Shown: positions 1-9,128, counted from the first letter of the stretch. The stretch: DNA of 64,000 bases from Desulfurococcales archaeon (GCA_015520735.1 WAPN01000024.1:1-64000), one strand, 5' to 3'. Notes: a model not told the origin generated them from the letters alone. A program made the numbers and translations.

Positions 1-200
1 TCTATACTGGCTTGCAGACCCAATTTCCTAAGAATTTCCACGTATTCTGGTCGTGACTTGGTTGCATTATTCGTTAGATACTTTATCTTAATATCTCTGG
101 CGATCAGTTGATGTAATGCCATTATGTTCTGTTTTAATGATTTACCTCCCCTCCATACTACTCCATCGAGATCAGTTACGATAAGTCTGTATTTTCTCAT
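1..200 (-). CDS. HAD-superfamily phosphatase, N-terminal part only
   Basis: The first 66 residues of a HAD hydrolase are visible; the rest lies outside the left edge. Near the N-terminus is motif I, LIVTDLDGVVWRGG, whose two aspartates are the nucleophile and the acid/base. Next comes YLTNNATKS, which matches motif II (TNN) of the NagD/PGP-type (HAD-IIA) branch. Family knowledge points to a sugar-phosphate, nucleotide or p-nitrophenyl phosphatase; the substrate cannot be read. Its ATG overlaps the TGA of the preceding gene (ATGA), so it is the last visible gene of a minus-strand operon with the two small genes upstream. Confidence 0.85.
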   Translation of the reverse strand, partial: MRKYRLIVTDLDGVVWRGGKSLKQNIMALHQLIARDIKIKYLTNNATKSRPEYVEILRKLGLQASI

Positions 201-505
201 AGAATATTCGCCTCTATTTTCTTGAGAATCTTCTTCGCTAGAACTTCAATGTTTTCTCCAAAAGCGTATAGTCCTCTCGGATCATATTCGAGCATTCTAC
301 ACTCCATTGTCGACACTTTATCTGCTTTCATGATCTTTACATAAGGTGCTTTACCTGTCATGGAAATGCATAAAATATAGTCTTTGTCGACATACCGTGC
401 TATGCACATAATGTATTTGTCCTGGTCTTCGCACAAGATTTTGTCAAAATATTTTGATAAAACAGTCCTGATACTCATAAGGATCACTCGTCGTAAGAAA
501 AACAT
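197..505 (-). CDS. Small conserved-looking hypothetical protein
   Basis: I do not recognise this 102-residue protein. It is a compact alpha/beta-looking sequence with a basic C-terminus and no membrane segment. The chosen ATG overlaps the TGA of the upstream gene (TGATG) and its own stop overlaps the start of the HAD phosphatase, so translational coupling supports it as real. An internal ATG ten codons in (MSIRTV) is the alternative start. A link with the phosphatase is inferred only from operon position. Confidence 0.7.
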   Translation of the reverse strand: MFFLRRVILMSIRTVLSKYFDKILCEDQDKYIMCIARYVDKDYILCISMTGKAPYVKIMKADKVSTMECRMLEYDPRGLYAFGENIEVLAKKILKKIEANIL

Positions 506-744
506 CAGACTAGATAGAGTTTTTTCCTCACTTCATCAGGTACGTCGTCTTCTCTCAAGATGTAGTGTGATAGTGGTGCTTCCTTGGTTTTTGGTCCAAC
601 GACTATATATCTCGTTGGATCGTTTATGTCGAATGATTCCTCTTTCTTACCCTTCTTTTTGAGCCTTATATTCAATACTCTTACCTTGACATACCATCCA
701 TCTTTTCTCTGTATGTAAATATGTTTGCCGTGTTTGCCGCCCAT
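505..744 (-). CDS. Small basic hypothetical protein
   Basis: This 79-residue protein starts MGGKHGKHIYIQ, has a lysine-rich middle (KKKGKKEE) and ends in KKLYLV. I recall similar short proteins across Crenarchaeota but cannot attach a function. A good ribosome-binding site, GGTGAT, lies about five bases before the ATG. It is the first gene of the small minus-strand operon that ends with the HAD phosphatase. The basic stretch would suit nucleic-acid binding, but that is a guess. Confidence 0.75.
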   Translation of the reverse strand: MGGKHGKHIYIQRKDGWYVKVRVLNIRLKKKGKKEESFDINDPTRYIVVGPKTKEAPLSHYILREDDVPDEVRKKLYLV

Positions 745-809
745 TTATAATCACCTGTTATTTCTGATTGGAGAAAAGTATTCATAGGCGAATATAAGGA
801 TTTATTCTC

Positions 810-1694
810 CTATTTCTTCCAGGTATAGAATCTCCCTATCAAGTAGTTCAGAATAAATCCTGCAAGTATTCCAAAAGCAGCACTAACAATCACCTCGAAG
901 TGGAGTATACCTGTGAGTAAGCCTATGGTTGCAGACTGGGCTAATAGGCTCCCAAGACTGGCTACATGATACTTAAGCCACCGCTTTATCCTCGATAATA
1001 GGCCTCTCTCTAATTCCAAGTCTCTGAAAGTCCATAGTTCGTGTAGGATAAAGTTCCAGGACAAGCTTATCTCGAAGCCTGTACACGCCATTAGAAATAG
1101 GCCTAGGGGGGATGTGAGGAGTGCAGGGTAATGTGTACTTAGAAGTTGTATTGTGCCGAGATTAACTATTGCGCCTGAGAAGCCTACGAGGCCGAATTTG
1201 ATAATGCGTATGGGCTCATGTAGAGCTATTAGGAATGTCTTCGGCAGTCTACCATATATTGTTAGGACGTAGTCATATAACGGTACATCGTATAGTACCT
1301 CAGCTATCCTTGTAGCCCTTTCTAAAAGATCATCAAGACTTGTTACATTATTGATTTTCTGGACAAGATCCTTCCTAATGATCAATGCAAGGCTTGACTG
1401 GAGTCTACCATTTTTTAATGTAATAGGGGATTTAGACAATGAAAGTAAGAGGCGTGAAAATGGAGATTTAGGCTTTCCTATCACAATGACCATATCATTA
1501 TCCTTAAACTCCTCTGCAATGCGGAGAATATCTCGCTTATATGGGTAGAGTATGTCGGGCACTATGATGTAGTAGTCAGCATTGGCTTCACCTATAATAT
1601 CATAGATCTTATTAGGATCAACTGCATCCCCGCATTTCTTAAGTCCTAGTTTGCTCGTAAAATCCGATTTAATAATGATGATCTTGTATATCAT
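810..1694 (-). CDS. GtrA-family membrane protein with degenerate GT2-like N-terminus
   Basis: The C-terminal half (about residues 160-294) has four hydrophobic segments and the GtrA look (FGLVGFSGAIVN early, LNYLIGRFYTWKK at the end). GtrA proteins are thought to flip or present polyprenyl-linked sugars. In archaea this domain is often fused to a dolichol-phosphate mannose synthase. The N-terminal half aligns loosely with the middle of such a GT2 domain (ADYYIIVPDILYPY against the usual region ending in DADLQHP), but the metal-binding DxD is gone and the nucleotide-binding beginning is missing. It is therefore probably not a catalytic transferase. The start is uncertain: an in-frame GTG lies 11 codons upstream at 1727. 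It is divergent from the uracil-DNA glycosylase gene. Confidence 0.72.
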   Translation of the reverse strand: MIYKIIIIKSDFTSKLGLKKCGDAVDPNKIYDIIGEANADYYIIVPDILYPYKRDILRIAEEFKDNDMVIVIGKPKSPFSRLLLSLSKSPITLKNGRLQSSLALIIRKDLVQKINNVTSLDDLLERATRIAEVLYDVPLYDYVLTIYGRLPKTFLIALHEPIRIIKFGLVGFSGAIVNLGTIQLLSTHYPALLTSPLGLFLMACTGFEISLSWNFILHELWTFRDLELERGLLSRIKRWLKYHVASLGSLLAQSATIGLLTGILHFEVIVSAAFGILAGFILNYLIGRFYTWKK

Positions 1695-1794
1695 CGGCTT
1701 GAGCAACACCTCGTGGTCTCTTATCACTTATATCCTTCCGGCTACCATAAAATTTTCTGGCGATAAACAAATACTGTTATTGGTGTCCGTTAAG

Positions 1795-2463
1795 TTGAGA
1801 CTAGATAACAAGAGCTGTTCTGAGGAGTGGTATAGAATAATTGAGGAAATCATGAGATGTATGAAGTGCAAGCTTCATAAAACGAGGAGGAACCCGGTGC
1901 CAGGCGAGGGTCCATGTAACGCAGAGATCATGTTTATCGGAGAAGCTCCCGGCGGTAAAGAGGATGAAACAGGACGGCCATTTGTTGGAGCCGCTGGACA
2001 ATTCCTTACGGAATTATTGTCAATGGCTGGGCTTAGAAGGGAGGATGTATTCATCACGAATATCCTAAAATGTAGGCCTCCAAACAATAGAGACCCTGAG
2101 TCCGACGAGATAGAGGCGTGTAAGCCTTATCTGATAAGGCAGGTCAAGCTTGTCTCGCCAAAAATAATTGTTACTTTGGGAAGATACGCTGGTAGAACAT
2201 TACTAGGCGACGCTGGGATAAAATGGAGCAATATGAACAGAATGCATGGCAAGGTGTTCCCGGTAGAGCTATACGGGGTTAAGCTCAAGATCATGCCGAC
2301 ATATCATCCCGCAGCCGCCCTCTACTATCCCAAGCTTAAACCCGTGATAATAAAGGACTTCAAAGAAAATCTCAAAGAACTTGTCGAGGAAATCAGGGAA
2401 GAAAAAAGGAGCACTAGCAGGGTCAAAAAGAGGCGCACCATTCTTGATTTCTTGAGCAGCTAA
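1795..2463 (+). CDS. Family 4 uracil-DNA glycosylase
   Basis: This enzyme removes uracil from DNA as the first step of base excision repair, a constant need at high temperature. Diagnostic features are GEAPGGKED (motif 1 water-activating loop), the HP of PTYHPAAA (motif 2), and four iron-sulfur cysteines: CMKC near residue 22, then the cysteines of LKCRPP and IEAC. These mark the 4Fe-4S family 4 enzymes. I place the start at the TTG at 1795, preceded by GGTG nine bases upstream; this gives 222 residues, normal for the family. The open frame continues upstream to 1651, but that part would overlap the divergent GtrA gene and has no family similarity. Confidence 0.93.
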   Translation: MRLDNKSCSEEWYRIIEEIMRCMKCKLHKTRRNPVPGEGPCNAEIMFIGEAPGGKEDETGRPFVGAAGQFLTELLSMAGLRREDVFITNILKCRPPNNRDPESDEIEACKPYLIRQVKLVSPKIIVTLGRYAGRTLLGDAGIKWSNMNRMHGKVFPVELYGVKLKIMPTYHPAAALYYPKLKPVIIKDFKENLKELVEEIREEKRSTSRVKKRRTILDFLSS

Positions 2464-4224
2464 TTAACCGTAATACTTCTTGACTGAGAAGCCGGCGAGG
2501 AAAGTTCCCAGCGATACGAGGATTATGGCTATAACATAAAACATCGTCTGGGAAGCCGGAGGAGGAGCCGTCCCCGATCCTTGTGGTAGGTGAATGGTTG
2601 AGCCACTACAGGATCCACATGAATACACAGGCGCCATATATAATGCCTTGTACATTGTTAACAATGAGAGCTCTGATACGAGGAGGCCATCTATTGTTGT
2701 AAGGTTCTCCATTTCTATAGCATATGTCCTGCCGACATCGATCGTTGTTAATGCTGATAGAATAGGTGTTCCTGACTCGTATAAGAGGTAGTTGGTGATT
2801 CTTGAAATAGTCTTGTTAAGCTCAACAATGTATTCTGGGGTCAAGTATGGCGAGAAGACAGGAGGTTGTAGGGAGAGGAGATCCGATGTTAGTATATACT
2901 GTAGGTAGGCCAACTTAGCCAACTTAATGAGAACATTATTTATGTGGTTTATTGTGGGTAGAACATCTATTGTTTGGTTACTGATATACTTCATACTTAC
3001 AAAGTAGTTTATTGTGGTTTTTGTGAAAGCATATAAGGTCTTGTAGGCTGATAACAATGTATCATAACTAATCATTTTCTTATCTATCAATGGGATGCTA
3101 GCCCATTGTTTGGCTGTTATGATCCTTGCCAGGGCGAGCACTAATTGAAGGGGAGAACCAGTAGCTTTATATAATTGGTATGCATCCACCGCTATAGAGT
3201 ATCTAATGAAAGCATTAACATATATATCGATATTCCAAAGATTTAGATGCCTATACGTGTAATTGCCCAGTCTCTCCAAACCCTTGGACGCCTGTGTATA
3301 GTTTCCCTCATACCATTTCTCGAGGCGTGCAAGGAGTTCCTTGTATTTCGTCGGGGCTTTTTCTTCGAGATAAATAGCGTATGCAGATAATGCGTCAATA
3401 TATGATCTAAAGCCATAGCTGGCCGCAGTATACCAATCTCCCTTGTTGGAGTAATTTTCGCTTAGCTTGTAGAATTTCAACGCCTCGCCAGAATATCCCG
3501 CTGGAGAGAGAAACAATATATTTGTAGTCATGTTCAGAAATTCTCTTGTGGCATTAACGAAGAATAACTGATAGTTGATTGTTTTCGGTAGGATGATCTC
3601 TTGAGTGGAGCCCAGGAGCTCTGTCTTTGTTAGGGTATCATATGCTTCGTAAGCGGTTACTGTGGGGATATAGTACACGCCCGGGGTGTTTTTTATATAT
3701 GGTCCAAAAAACAATCTAATGTTTTCTTTAATCGCTGCATTATACTTTAGTTCAATACCTGATACATTTCCTACAATAGTGTTTGGCATCAATATGCCTG
3801 TCGCTGAGAAATCTTCTCGAATAGGTGTATCTGTCAATATTGCTGCGAAGACCAGTGTAAAGGGTAGTGTTGCACTTGTCCCAGCTATATCGGTATCTTT
3901 TGGGAAAATTATCTCGTAGTTATATGAGGTTTTTTCTCTTCCTGCCATAATCGACGCTAAACTTAACGCGTATTTGATCGATAGGATTGTAGATGTGGAG
4001 ACCTTTCCGCCAGGATCAACGATCTGAATATTACCGTTGCCGGGAAATACCTTGATTGTTACAGGGATTATGATCCCTGTGTTATTGCTGGTTACTGCAG
4101 CAAGGTATAGTTTCTCTATTCTTATCGGGTAATCATTGAGCGATGATGCTGTGGTAAATGGTATTAGTATTAATAATACGAGGAGGAATGAAGACATGTA
4201 TGAGAATATTATGGTTATTTTCAT
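2464..4224 (-). CDS. Secreted, membrane-anchored Lon-like (S16-type) serine protease
   Basis: A signal peptide covers residues 1-26 and a C-terminal transmembrane helix lies about 565-583, so most of the 586 residues should sit outside the cell. Residues 35-210 resemble the Lon proteolytic domain. Ser117 lies in GTSA, where Lon has GPSAG, and Lys160 lies in GIELKYNAA, matching GVTPKVEAA of archaeal LonB. The Ser-Lys spacing is 43 residues, the same as Ser679/Lys722 in E. coli Lon. No ATPase domain is present. The rest is helical with many N-glycosylation sequons, ending in a Cys-Gly-Ser/Pro-rich linker (YSCGSCSGS) before the anchor. I believe this is the group catalogued as a predicted archaeal serine protease (COG1750). 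Its end abuts the UDG gene. Confidence 0.8.
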   Translation of the reverse strand: MKITIIFSYMSSFLLVLLILIPFTTASSLNDYPIRIEKLYLAAVTSNNTGIIIPVTIKVFPGNGNIQIVDPGGKVSTSTILSIKYALSLASIMAGREKTSYNYEIIFPKDTDIAGTSATLPFTLVFAAILTDTPIREDFSATGILMPNTIVGNVSGIELKYNAAIKENIRLFFGPYIKNTPGVYYIPTVTAYEAYDTLTKTELLGSTQEIILPKTINYQLFFVNATREFLNMTTNILFLSPAGYSGEALKFYKLSENYSNKGDWYTAASYGFRSYIDALSAYAIYLEEKAPTKYKELLARLEKWYEGNYTQASKGLERLGNYTYRHLNLWNIDIYVNAFIRYSIAVDAYQLYKATGSPLQLVLALARIITAKQWASIPLIDKKMISYDTLLSAYKTLYAFTKTTINYFVSMKYISNQTIDVLPTINHINNVLIKLAKLAYLQYILTSDLLSLQPPVFSPYLTPEYIVELNKTISRITNYLLYESGTPILSALTTIDVGRTYAIEMENLTTIDGLLVSELSLLTMYKALYMAPVYSCGSCSGSTIHLPQGSGTAPPPASQTMFYVIAIILVSLGTFLAGFSVKKYYG

Positions 4225-4426
4225 GGTTCATCCTCAGTGTAACACTGATTAATCATAGCATGGCTCATCTTTGCCGGGTATCTTCATCGGTCTAAAATAG
4301 TTGTAGTGTTTTCTAGCCTTTATAATAACTTCCTCTTAGATGTTGATCTGCTCATACAATTGTACTTTGTGATAATACCTCTTTCTTTTATGGGTTGAAA
4401 AACAAGAATAATAATAGGTGAGCTTA

Positions 4427-6247
4427 ATGGCTAGTGAGAAAGCAGTGTCCAAAGAGAACGATATGCCATTTAAGATACTAGCGGAGACATTCGAAAAAAT
4501 AGAGGTCATATCCTCGAGAACCCAGATGACAGTTCTGCTTGTCAATCTATTCAAGCAAACACCACCAACTATCATAGACAGGGTTGTCTATCTGCTACAA
4601 GGCAAGCTTTGGCCTGACTGGTACGGTATGCCAGAGCTCGGCATAGGAGAGAAGATGCTCATAAAGGCGATAGCCTTAGCAACTAATTCTACTGAGTCAG
4701 AAGTGGAAAAGCTCTATAAGACCCTAGGCGATCTAGGGAAGGCCGCCGAAAAACTCAGAGCTAAAGCTGAGAAGATAATGTCAAAAGCCTCGATCCTAGC
4801 CTTCGTATCGGTACGTCGTGAACTCACAGTTCTCCGCGTATATGAGACGTTGACAAGGGTAGCTATGGCCCAAGGAGAGGGAAGTAGGGACATCAAGCTA
4901 AAACTGCTTGCGGGACTTATTAGTGAGGCATCACCGAAAGAGGCTAAGTACATTGTGAGATTTGTCGAGGGAAGACTAAGGCTCGGCATAGGTGATGCGA
5001 CAATAATGGATGCCCTTGCCATCGTCTATGGTGGAGGTGCCCATGCAAGGCCTGTCATTGAGCGAGCATATAACCTTCGGGCAGACCTAGGTAATGTTGC
5101 TAAAATACTTGCAACTCAAGGAATAGATGCGTTAAAGAATATGAAGCCCCAGGTCGGCATACCTATTAGGCCCATGCTCGCCGAGAGGCTTAACAATCCA
5201 GTGGATATGCTCAAAAAAGTTGGTGGGAAAGCCTATGTTGAATATAAGTATGATGGTGAGAGGGCACAGATCCATAAGGATGGCGATAAGATCTGGATAT
5301 ATTCTCGTCGGCTAGAAAACATAACGAGACAATATCCGGACGTTGTAGAGTACGCGAGAGAACACATAAAGGCTAAACAAGCCATAGTTGAGGGGGAAAT
5401 AGTAGCATATGATCAGGAGACAGGCGAGCTAAGACCTTTCCAGGAGCTAATGCATAGGAAGAGAAAACACGACATACATATAGCGATTAAGGAGTACCCG
5501 GTAAAAGTGTTCCTCTTTGACCTACTATATGCTGATGGTGAAGACTACACTATGAAGCCATTGCCGATCCGTAGAGAGAAGCTAAAAGAAATAATCGAGG
5601 AAACAGACGTGTTCAGATTGGCTGAATATATCGAGACAAGTGATCCAGAGGAGCTTGAGAAGTTCTTCCTTAAGGCTATTGAGGATGGTGCAGAAGGAGT
5701 CATGGTGAAAGCGCTCCATGAGCGCTCCATATACCAAGCTGGTACAAGAGGATGGCTGTGGATAAAGTACAAGCGGGATTATAAGAGCGAGATGATCGAT
5801 ACGGTAGACCTTGTAGTTGTTGGTGCGTTCTATGGTAGAGGTAGAAGGGGAGGAAAGTACGGCGCGCTTCTCATGGCATCCTATAATCCCGAGAAGGACG
5901 TGTTTGAAACAGTATGTAAGGTTGGAAGTGGTTTCAAGGACGAGGATCTGGATAGGCTGCCCGAGATGCTCCAGCCATACATTATCAATAAAAAGCATCC
6001 TCGCGTCGTATCAAAGATGCAACCAGATGTATGGGTTATTCCGGCTCTCGTGGCAGAAATTATTGGAGCCGAGCTAACACTTAGTCCTCTGCATACCTGT
6101 TGTCTTGATAAGGTAAAACCTGGTGTGGGTATATCGATTAGATTTCCAAGATTCATAAGATGGAGACCGGACAAATCACCCGAGGATGCAACAACGAGCC
6201 AGGAGCTTCTCGAGATGTATAAGCGTCAGTTGAAAAAGATTATGTGA
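4427..6247 (+). CDS. lig: ATP-dependent DNA ligase
   Basis: This ligase seals nicks in replication and repair; the adenylated lysine is Lys274 in KYDGER (motif I). Other nucleotidyltransferase motifs are visible: VEGEIVAYD (III), [10 protein letters not shown] (IV) and LWIKYKRDY (V). The N-terminal 250 residues form the alpha-helical DNA-binding domain ([15 protein letters not shown]) and the C-terminus is the OB domain. At 606 residues it is the usual archaeal length. I choose the ATG at 4427, six bases after AGGTG; the GTG at 4418 lies inside that ribosome-binding site. It stands alone, divergent from the protease gene. Confidence 0.97.
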   Translation: MASEKAVSKENDMPFKILAETFEKIEVISSRTQMTVLLVNLFKQTPPTIIDRVVYLLQGKLWPDWYGMPELGIGEKMLIKAIALATNSTESEVEKLYKTLGDLGKAAEKLRAKAEKIMSKASILAFVSVRRELTVLRVYETLTRVAMAQGEGSRDIKLKLLAGLISEASPKEAKYIVRFVEGRLRLGIGDATIMDALAIVYGGGAHARPVIERAYNLRADLGNVAKILATQGIDALKNMKPQVGIPIRPMLAERLNNPVDMLKKVGGKAYVEYKYDGERAQIHKDGDKIWIYSRRLENITRQYPDVVEYAREHIKAKQAIVEGEIVAYDQETGELRPFQELMHRKRKHDIHIAIKEYPVKVFLFDLLYADGEDYTMKPLPIRREKLKEIIEETDVFRLAEYIETSDPEELEKFFLKAIEDGAEGVMVKALHERSIYQAGTRGWLWIKYKRDYKSEMIDTVDLVVVGAFYGRGRRGGKYGALLMASYNPEKDVFETVCKVGSGFKDEDLDRLPEMLQPYIINKKHPRVVSKMQPDVWVIPALVAEIIGAELTLSPLHTCCLDKVKPGVGISIRFPRFIRWRPDKSPEDATTSQELLEMYKRQLKKIM

Positions 6248-6359
6248 ATAATTTTTAGTATAATGTTAACTCTAGTGCATCATATAATTTTCGCCAAAAA
6301 CATCACTTCTACACTGAGGATATTTGTTACGTGAACAGCTAAAAGCGAGGATGATAACT

Positions 6360-7133
6360 ATGACATACATAGTAGTTTTTACTGGTCCAGCCGGATCGGG
6401 AAAAACCACGTTGACAAGGACATATGGTGAATGGTTAAGAATCAATATGTTCTTGAATGTGTGTCAGGTAAACATGGATCCGGGAGCAGAGTTCTTACCT
6501 TACGAGCCGTGTATGGATGTACGTGAATTCATTACTATAAAAGACATAATGAGAGAGCATGGTCTAGGCCCAAATGGCGCGTTCATGAAAGCCGTTGAAA
6601 TGATTTCCCAAATAATGGATAAGATAATGAGAAAACAGCCATTCAACGAACCTGAAAAATGGGATGTCATAATAATTGATACTCCTGGGCAGCTGGAAGC
6701 ATTTATTTTCAGGCCTGAGACTCGTGAGATACTGGGAAGACTACAGGAGAAGGGGAGAACAGTTATAGCGTATCTAATTGACTCCTCTATGATAAGAACC
6801 TCTTCTGATGCCGTTTCATTGTGGTTTCTTGGAATACTGCTTCAAGTCAAAATAGGCATTGATGTGATTCCCATAGTTACTAAGGCAGATACGCTTGACG
6901 AAACAAGAGAAAAAATAATAAAGAAATTAATAACAAGTCCCGAGAAGTTATTGGAGGATATTAAGGATTCCGAAGGCATTGTATCAGATATTCTCCCAGA
7001 ACTCATCTCGATAACGGTAAAGACGCGTGGCGCATACCGACCTGTACTTGTATCAAATAGTAATTCCGAAAGTGTTAAAGATCTTCATTTTATGCTTCAC
7101 GAAGCTACATGTTCATGCGGCGATCTAACATGA
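6360..7133 (+). CDS. GPN-loop GTPase
   Basis: The protein opens with a P-loop (GPAGSGKTTL), has the defining Gly-Pro-Asn insertion (GLGPNGAF) that reaches into the partner active site in GPN dimers, a DTPGQ switch region, and TKAD as the guanine-specificity motif. Archaeal GPN proteins are dimeric GTPases related to eukaryotic Gpn1-3, which help assemble RNA polymerase II. The archaeal role is not settled. Length is 257 residues. The start is the ATG at 6360, preceded by GCGAGGATGAT; an in-frame ATG at 6351 is too close to the GAGG. The C-terminus has a CSCG pair. It probably forms a single-gene unit. Confidence 0.93.
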   Translation: MTYIVVFTGPAGSGKTTLTRTYGEWLRINMFLNVCQVNMDPGAEFLPYEPCMDVREFITIKDIMREHGLGPNGAFMKAVEMISQIMDKIMRKQPFNEPEKWDVIIIDTPGQLEAFIFRPETREILGRLQEKGRTVIAYLIDSSMIRTSSDAVSLWFLGILLQVKIGIDVIPIVTKADTLDETREKIIKKLITSPEKLLEDIKDSEGIVSDILPELISITVKTRGAYRPVLVSNSNSESVKDLHFMLHEATCSCGDLT

Positions 7134-7216
7134 TCATGTAACTTGATTATAATACAATATTTAGTTTAGAAATTTTTATCCATTCATAATAAATGATAAT
7201 AAGCACCCGGATATTC

Positions 7217-7323
7217 ACTAGAAAAATGGGTGGGAACCCCCTTTGACGAGCACCCGTTACGGGACATGGGGATGATAAGGGGGGCCTTGCGGCCGCCAAT
7301 ACCACTGAAGTCAGTGATGGTGT
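7217..7323 (+). other. GC-rich structured RNA or 5' leader ahead of the DUF2070 gene
   Basis: After an AT-rich stretch with TATA-like sequences near 7168-7195, this segment is much richer in GC than its flanks, a classic sign of structured RNA in hyperthermophiles of modest GC. Visible elements are GGGTG/CACCC, CCCG-TTA-CGGG, GGCC-TTGC-GGCC and a final hairpin at 7301-7321 (ACCACTGA against TGATGGT). That hairpin contains CTGA and TGATG in kink-turn-like opposition and overlaps the GGTG ribosome-binding site at 7319-7322. It could be a regulatory leader or a separate RNA. I found no proper box C/D layout. Confidence 0.5.
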
Positions 7324-7332
7324 GAAGCAGAA

Positions 7333-9000
7333 TTGGTCTACAAGCCGAGGACAGGACTCGAAAAATATTATGCGGTTCTCTTCAGACTTCCCGGTATACC
7401 CACTATTGTGGTAGCAACACTTCTGATTAATATCGTTGCATATCTAGTCAATAAACGTATCTTGTTTCCGGCATTCCTCCTCTATATTTTGACGGTTTCC
7501 ATTATACTCATATACTCCAAACTATTCAATGGTCCGTTAAGATACGCTAACAGGATACTTATGGCAGGTATACTTGTAGAGATATATTCGTTGGTACTAA
7601 TGTTCATACTTGGAATTAAATATGGCTTAATAGCATCTAGCATTTTCTTGATAATAATAGTTTTAGGCATAAATGGGACGTCTATTCAAAACTATGTAGT
7701 GGCGGTGATCCCAGTAATCATTACGTATGCTGTATATTACGGGCTTGAACCAATACTATTTATTGGTGTTACGATCGCCATAGTATTGGATTTCATTATA
7801 TATAAGATAATGTCCATCCATAAACTAGCAGGGTACCCAGCCCCTGATCTTGGAACTCTTTTCGTAAAGAACTGGCTAGACAGGGACAGGGCGATCGAAC
7901 AGGTATTCAAAGAGATCAGTTCTGAACAACAAGTGAAGCCAAGGATCCTGAAGCTTGGAAAAGAATTTGTTGTGTACACTGATATACATTATGGGCCGTT
8001 CTCAAATGTCGGAAGCAGCATGTTTCCGAGAGTGCTCGAGGAATTATTGGGATATCCCGTTATAGCCCTTCATGGGGCTGGGAGCCATGATAGGGACATA
8101 CCATCTTTTGTTCTCTCTAGGAAATACGCTGAGAAAATAGCAGAATGTATAAATGGATCATGCAAATTCCATGTGCTGAAGGGATATGATCCATTCAGTA
8201 TCATGATTGAGGATGGATGGAAGTTCCTTGTTATACCGTTTGACAAGCTTAGCTTAGTGTTTATATCTAGATCTAAGGGTATTGATGATTTGCCATATGA
8301 GTATCAGTCTTGGGTCGAGAAAATATGTGAAAATAAACGTCTTCCTGATACGATAATTATTGATTGTCACAACCACGAAGTAGAGGAGCCCATGAATTTT
8401 GATGTACTGAGAAAAGGCTTAGAACAAGTGATCGAAAAAATAGGAGAGATCACGACAACTAATAAGCCCAAGGATATTTTGGGAAGAATAGTTGTCGCTG
8501 AAAACATCAGATCACTAGGCGTCATAGGAGATAAAATTTACGGAGTAGACCTCGTTTGGCCCGAGGGAGGCCATCGAGTTGTACTGATATATATTCCAGG
8601 CAATAATATGGAGCCGGGATTATCTGAGAAAATACGTAGAAGGGTTGCTGACCAGCTTAATTTGGATATTAACTATGTTGATGTACTGACTAATGATGAG
8701 CACACGGAAACAGGTGTTTATTCTACGTCGACATATTACCCTGTTATAGAGACGAGGGAACTTCTTAGAGGGATAGATATGTTGATAGAAAAGTTGAAAA
8801 CGCAGGATACCGAATATCATGTAGTCAAATATGCATTCTTCGAAAGCAGTGTTCCCCTACTTAATGATTCAGCTTATAAACTCGTTGAAATAGTTAAGAA
8901 AAATGTCCCATTATCATCGGTTCTTCTTCTAGGCTATCTGTTCCTAGGTCCATTCCTCGTTGGTTATATAACGAGCCTCATAGATTACTTCATTCATTAG
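7333..9000 (+). CDS. DUF2070 integral membrane protein
   Basis: This 555-residue protein has about six hydrophobic segments in residues 15-155, a long soluble domain, and a hydrophobic C-terminal hairpin near 525-550. The soluble part carries conserved-looking polar motifs: DIHYGPFSNVGSS, ALHGAGSHDRD, DCHNHEVEEP and NDEHTETG. I recall these as typical of archaeal DUF2070. The histidine and aspartate motifs resemble a metal-binding hydrolase or ligand site, but no activity is established. The start is the TTG at 7333, about ten bases after GGTG. It follows a GC-rich leader that may control translation. Confidence 0.8.
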   Translation: MVYKPRTGLEKYYAVLFRLPGIPTIVVATLLINIVAYLVNKRILFPAFLLYILTVSIILIYSKLFNGPLRYANRILMAGILVEIYSLVLMFILGIKYGLIASSIFLIIIVLGINGTSIQNYVVAVIPVIITYAVYYGLEPILFIGVTIAIVLDFIIYKIMSIHKLAGYPAPDLGTLFVKNWLDRDRAIEQVFKEISSEQQVKPRILKLGKEFVVYTDIHYGPFSNVGSSMFPRVLEELLGYPVIALHGAGSHDRDIPSFVLSRKYAEKIAECINGSCKFHVLKGYDPFSIMIEDGWKFLVIPFDKLSLVFISRSKGIDDLPYEYQSWVEKICENKRLPDTIIIDCHNHEVEEPMNFDVLRKGLEQVIEKIGEITTTNKPKDILGRIVVAENIRSLGVIGDKIYGVDLVWPEGGHRVVLIYIPGNNMEPGLSEKIRRRVADQLNLDINYVDVLTNDEHTETGVYSTSTYYPVIETRELLRGIDMLIEKLKTQDTEYHVVKYAFFESSVPLLNDSAYKLVEIVKKNVPLSSVLLLGYLFLGPFLVGYITSLIDYFIH

Positions 9001-9047
9001 ATATCCAGGAGCAGTATTCTGAGCATTTGATTTTAATTAAATGGGGA

Positions 9048-9095
9048 GGGAGACCGGCCGGTATCCGCCGCTCTACCAGGCTGAGCTACGGGCCC
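9048..9095 (-). tRNA. 5' half of split tRNA-Lys(CUU)
   Basis: Read on the minus strand from 9095, this gives acceptor strand GGGCCCG, TA, D-stem GCTC, D-loop AGCCTGGTA, D-stem GAGC, then G and the 5' side of the anticodon stem (GCGG) ending at about 9065. No anticodon or T-arm follows. Instead the RNA runs into ACCGGCCGGTCTCCC (9062-9048), the exact reverse complement of the leader of the 3' half at 12945-12959. The two RNAs should pair, be cut at a bulge-helix-bulge by the archaeal splicing endonuclease, and be ligated. Joining after position 30 restores a complete cloverleaf. This fits the split tRNA-Lys(CUU) known from Staphylothermus. Confidence 0.93.
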
Positions 9096-9128
9096 ATAGG
9101 CTCAACCATATTCTAGTCTTAATTCTGG

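Noticed and set aside
1651-1794. Longer N-terminus for the uracil-DNA glycosylase
   Set aside because: It would overlap the divergent GtrA gene, has no family similarity, and the TTG at 1795 has a proper GGTG.
4234-4290. Possible minus-strand box C/D sRNA upstream of the secreted protease gene
   Set aside because: A CTGA and an ATGATTA at good spacing exist, but no acceptable C and D' boxes complete the set, and the CTGA is part of the leader close to the ribosome-binding site.
7271-7308. Box C/D sRNA starting at ATGATAA
   Set aside because: Only one CTGA follows, after 26 bases of GC-rich stem-forming sequence; no second guide or D box is present downstream. Kept only as an unclassified structured RNA.
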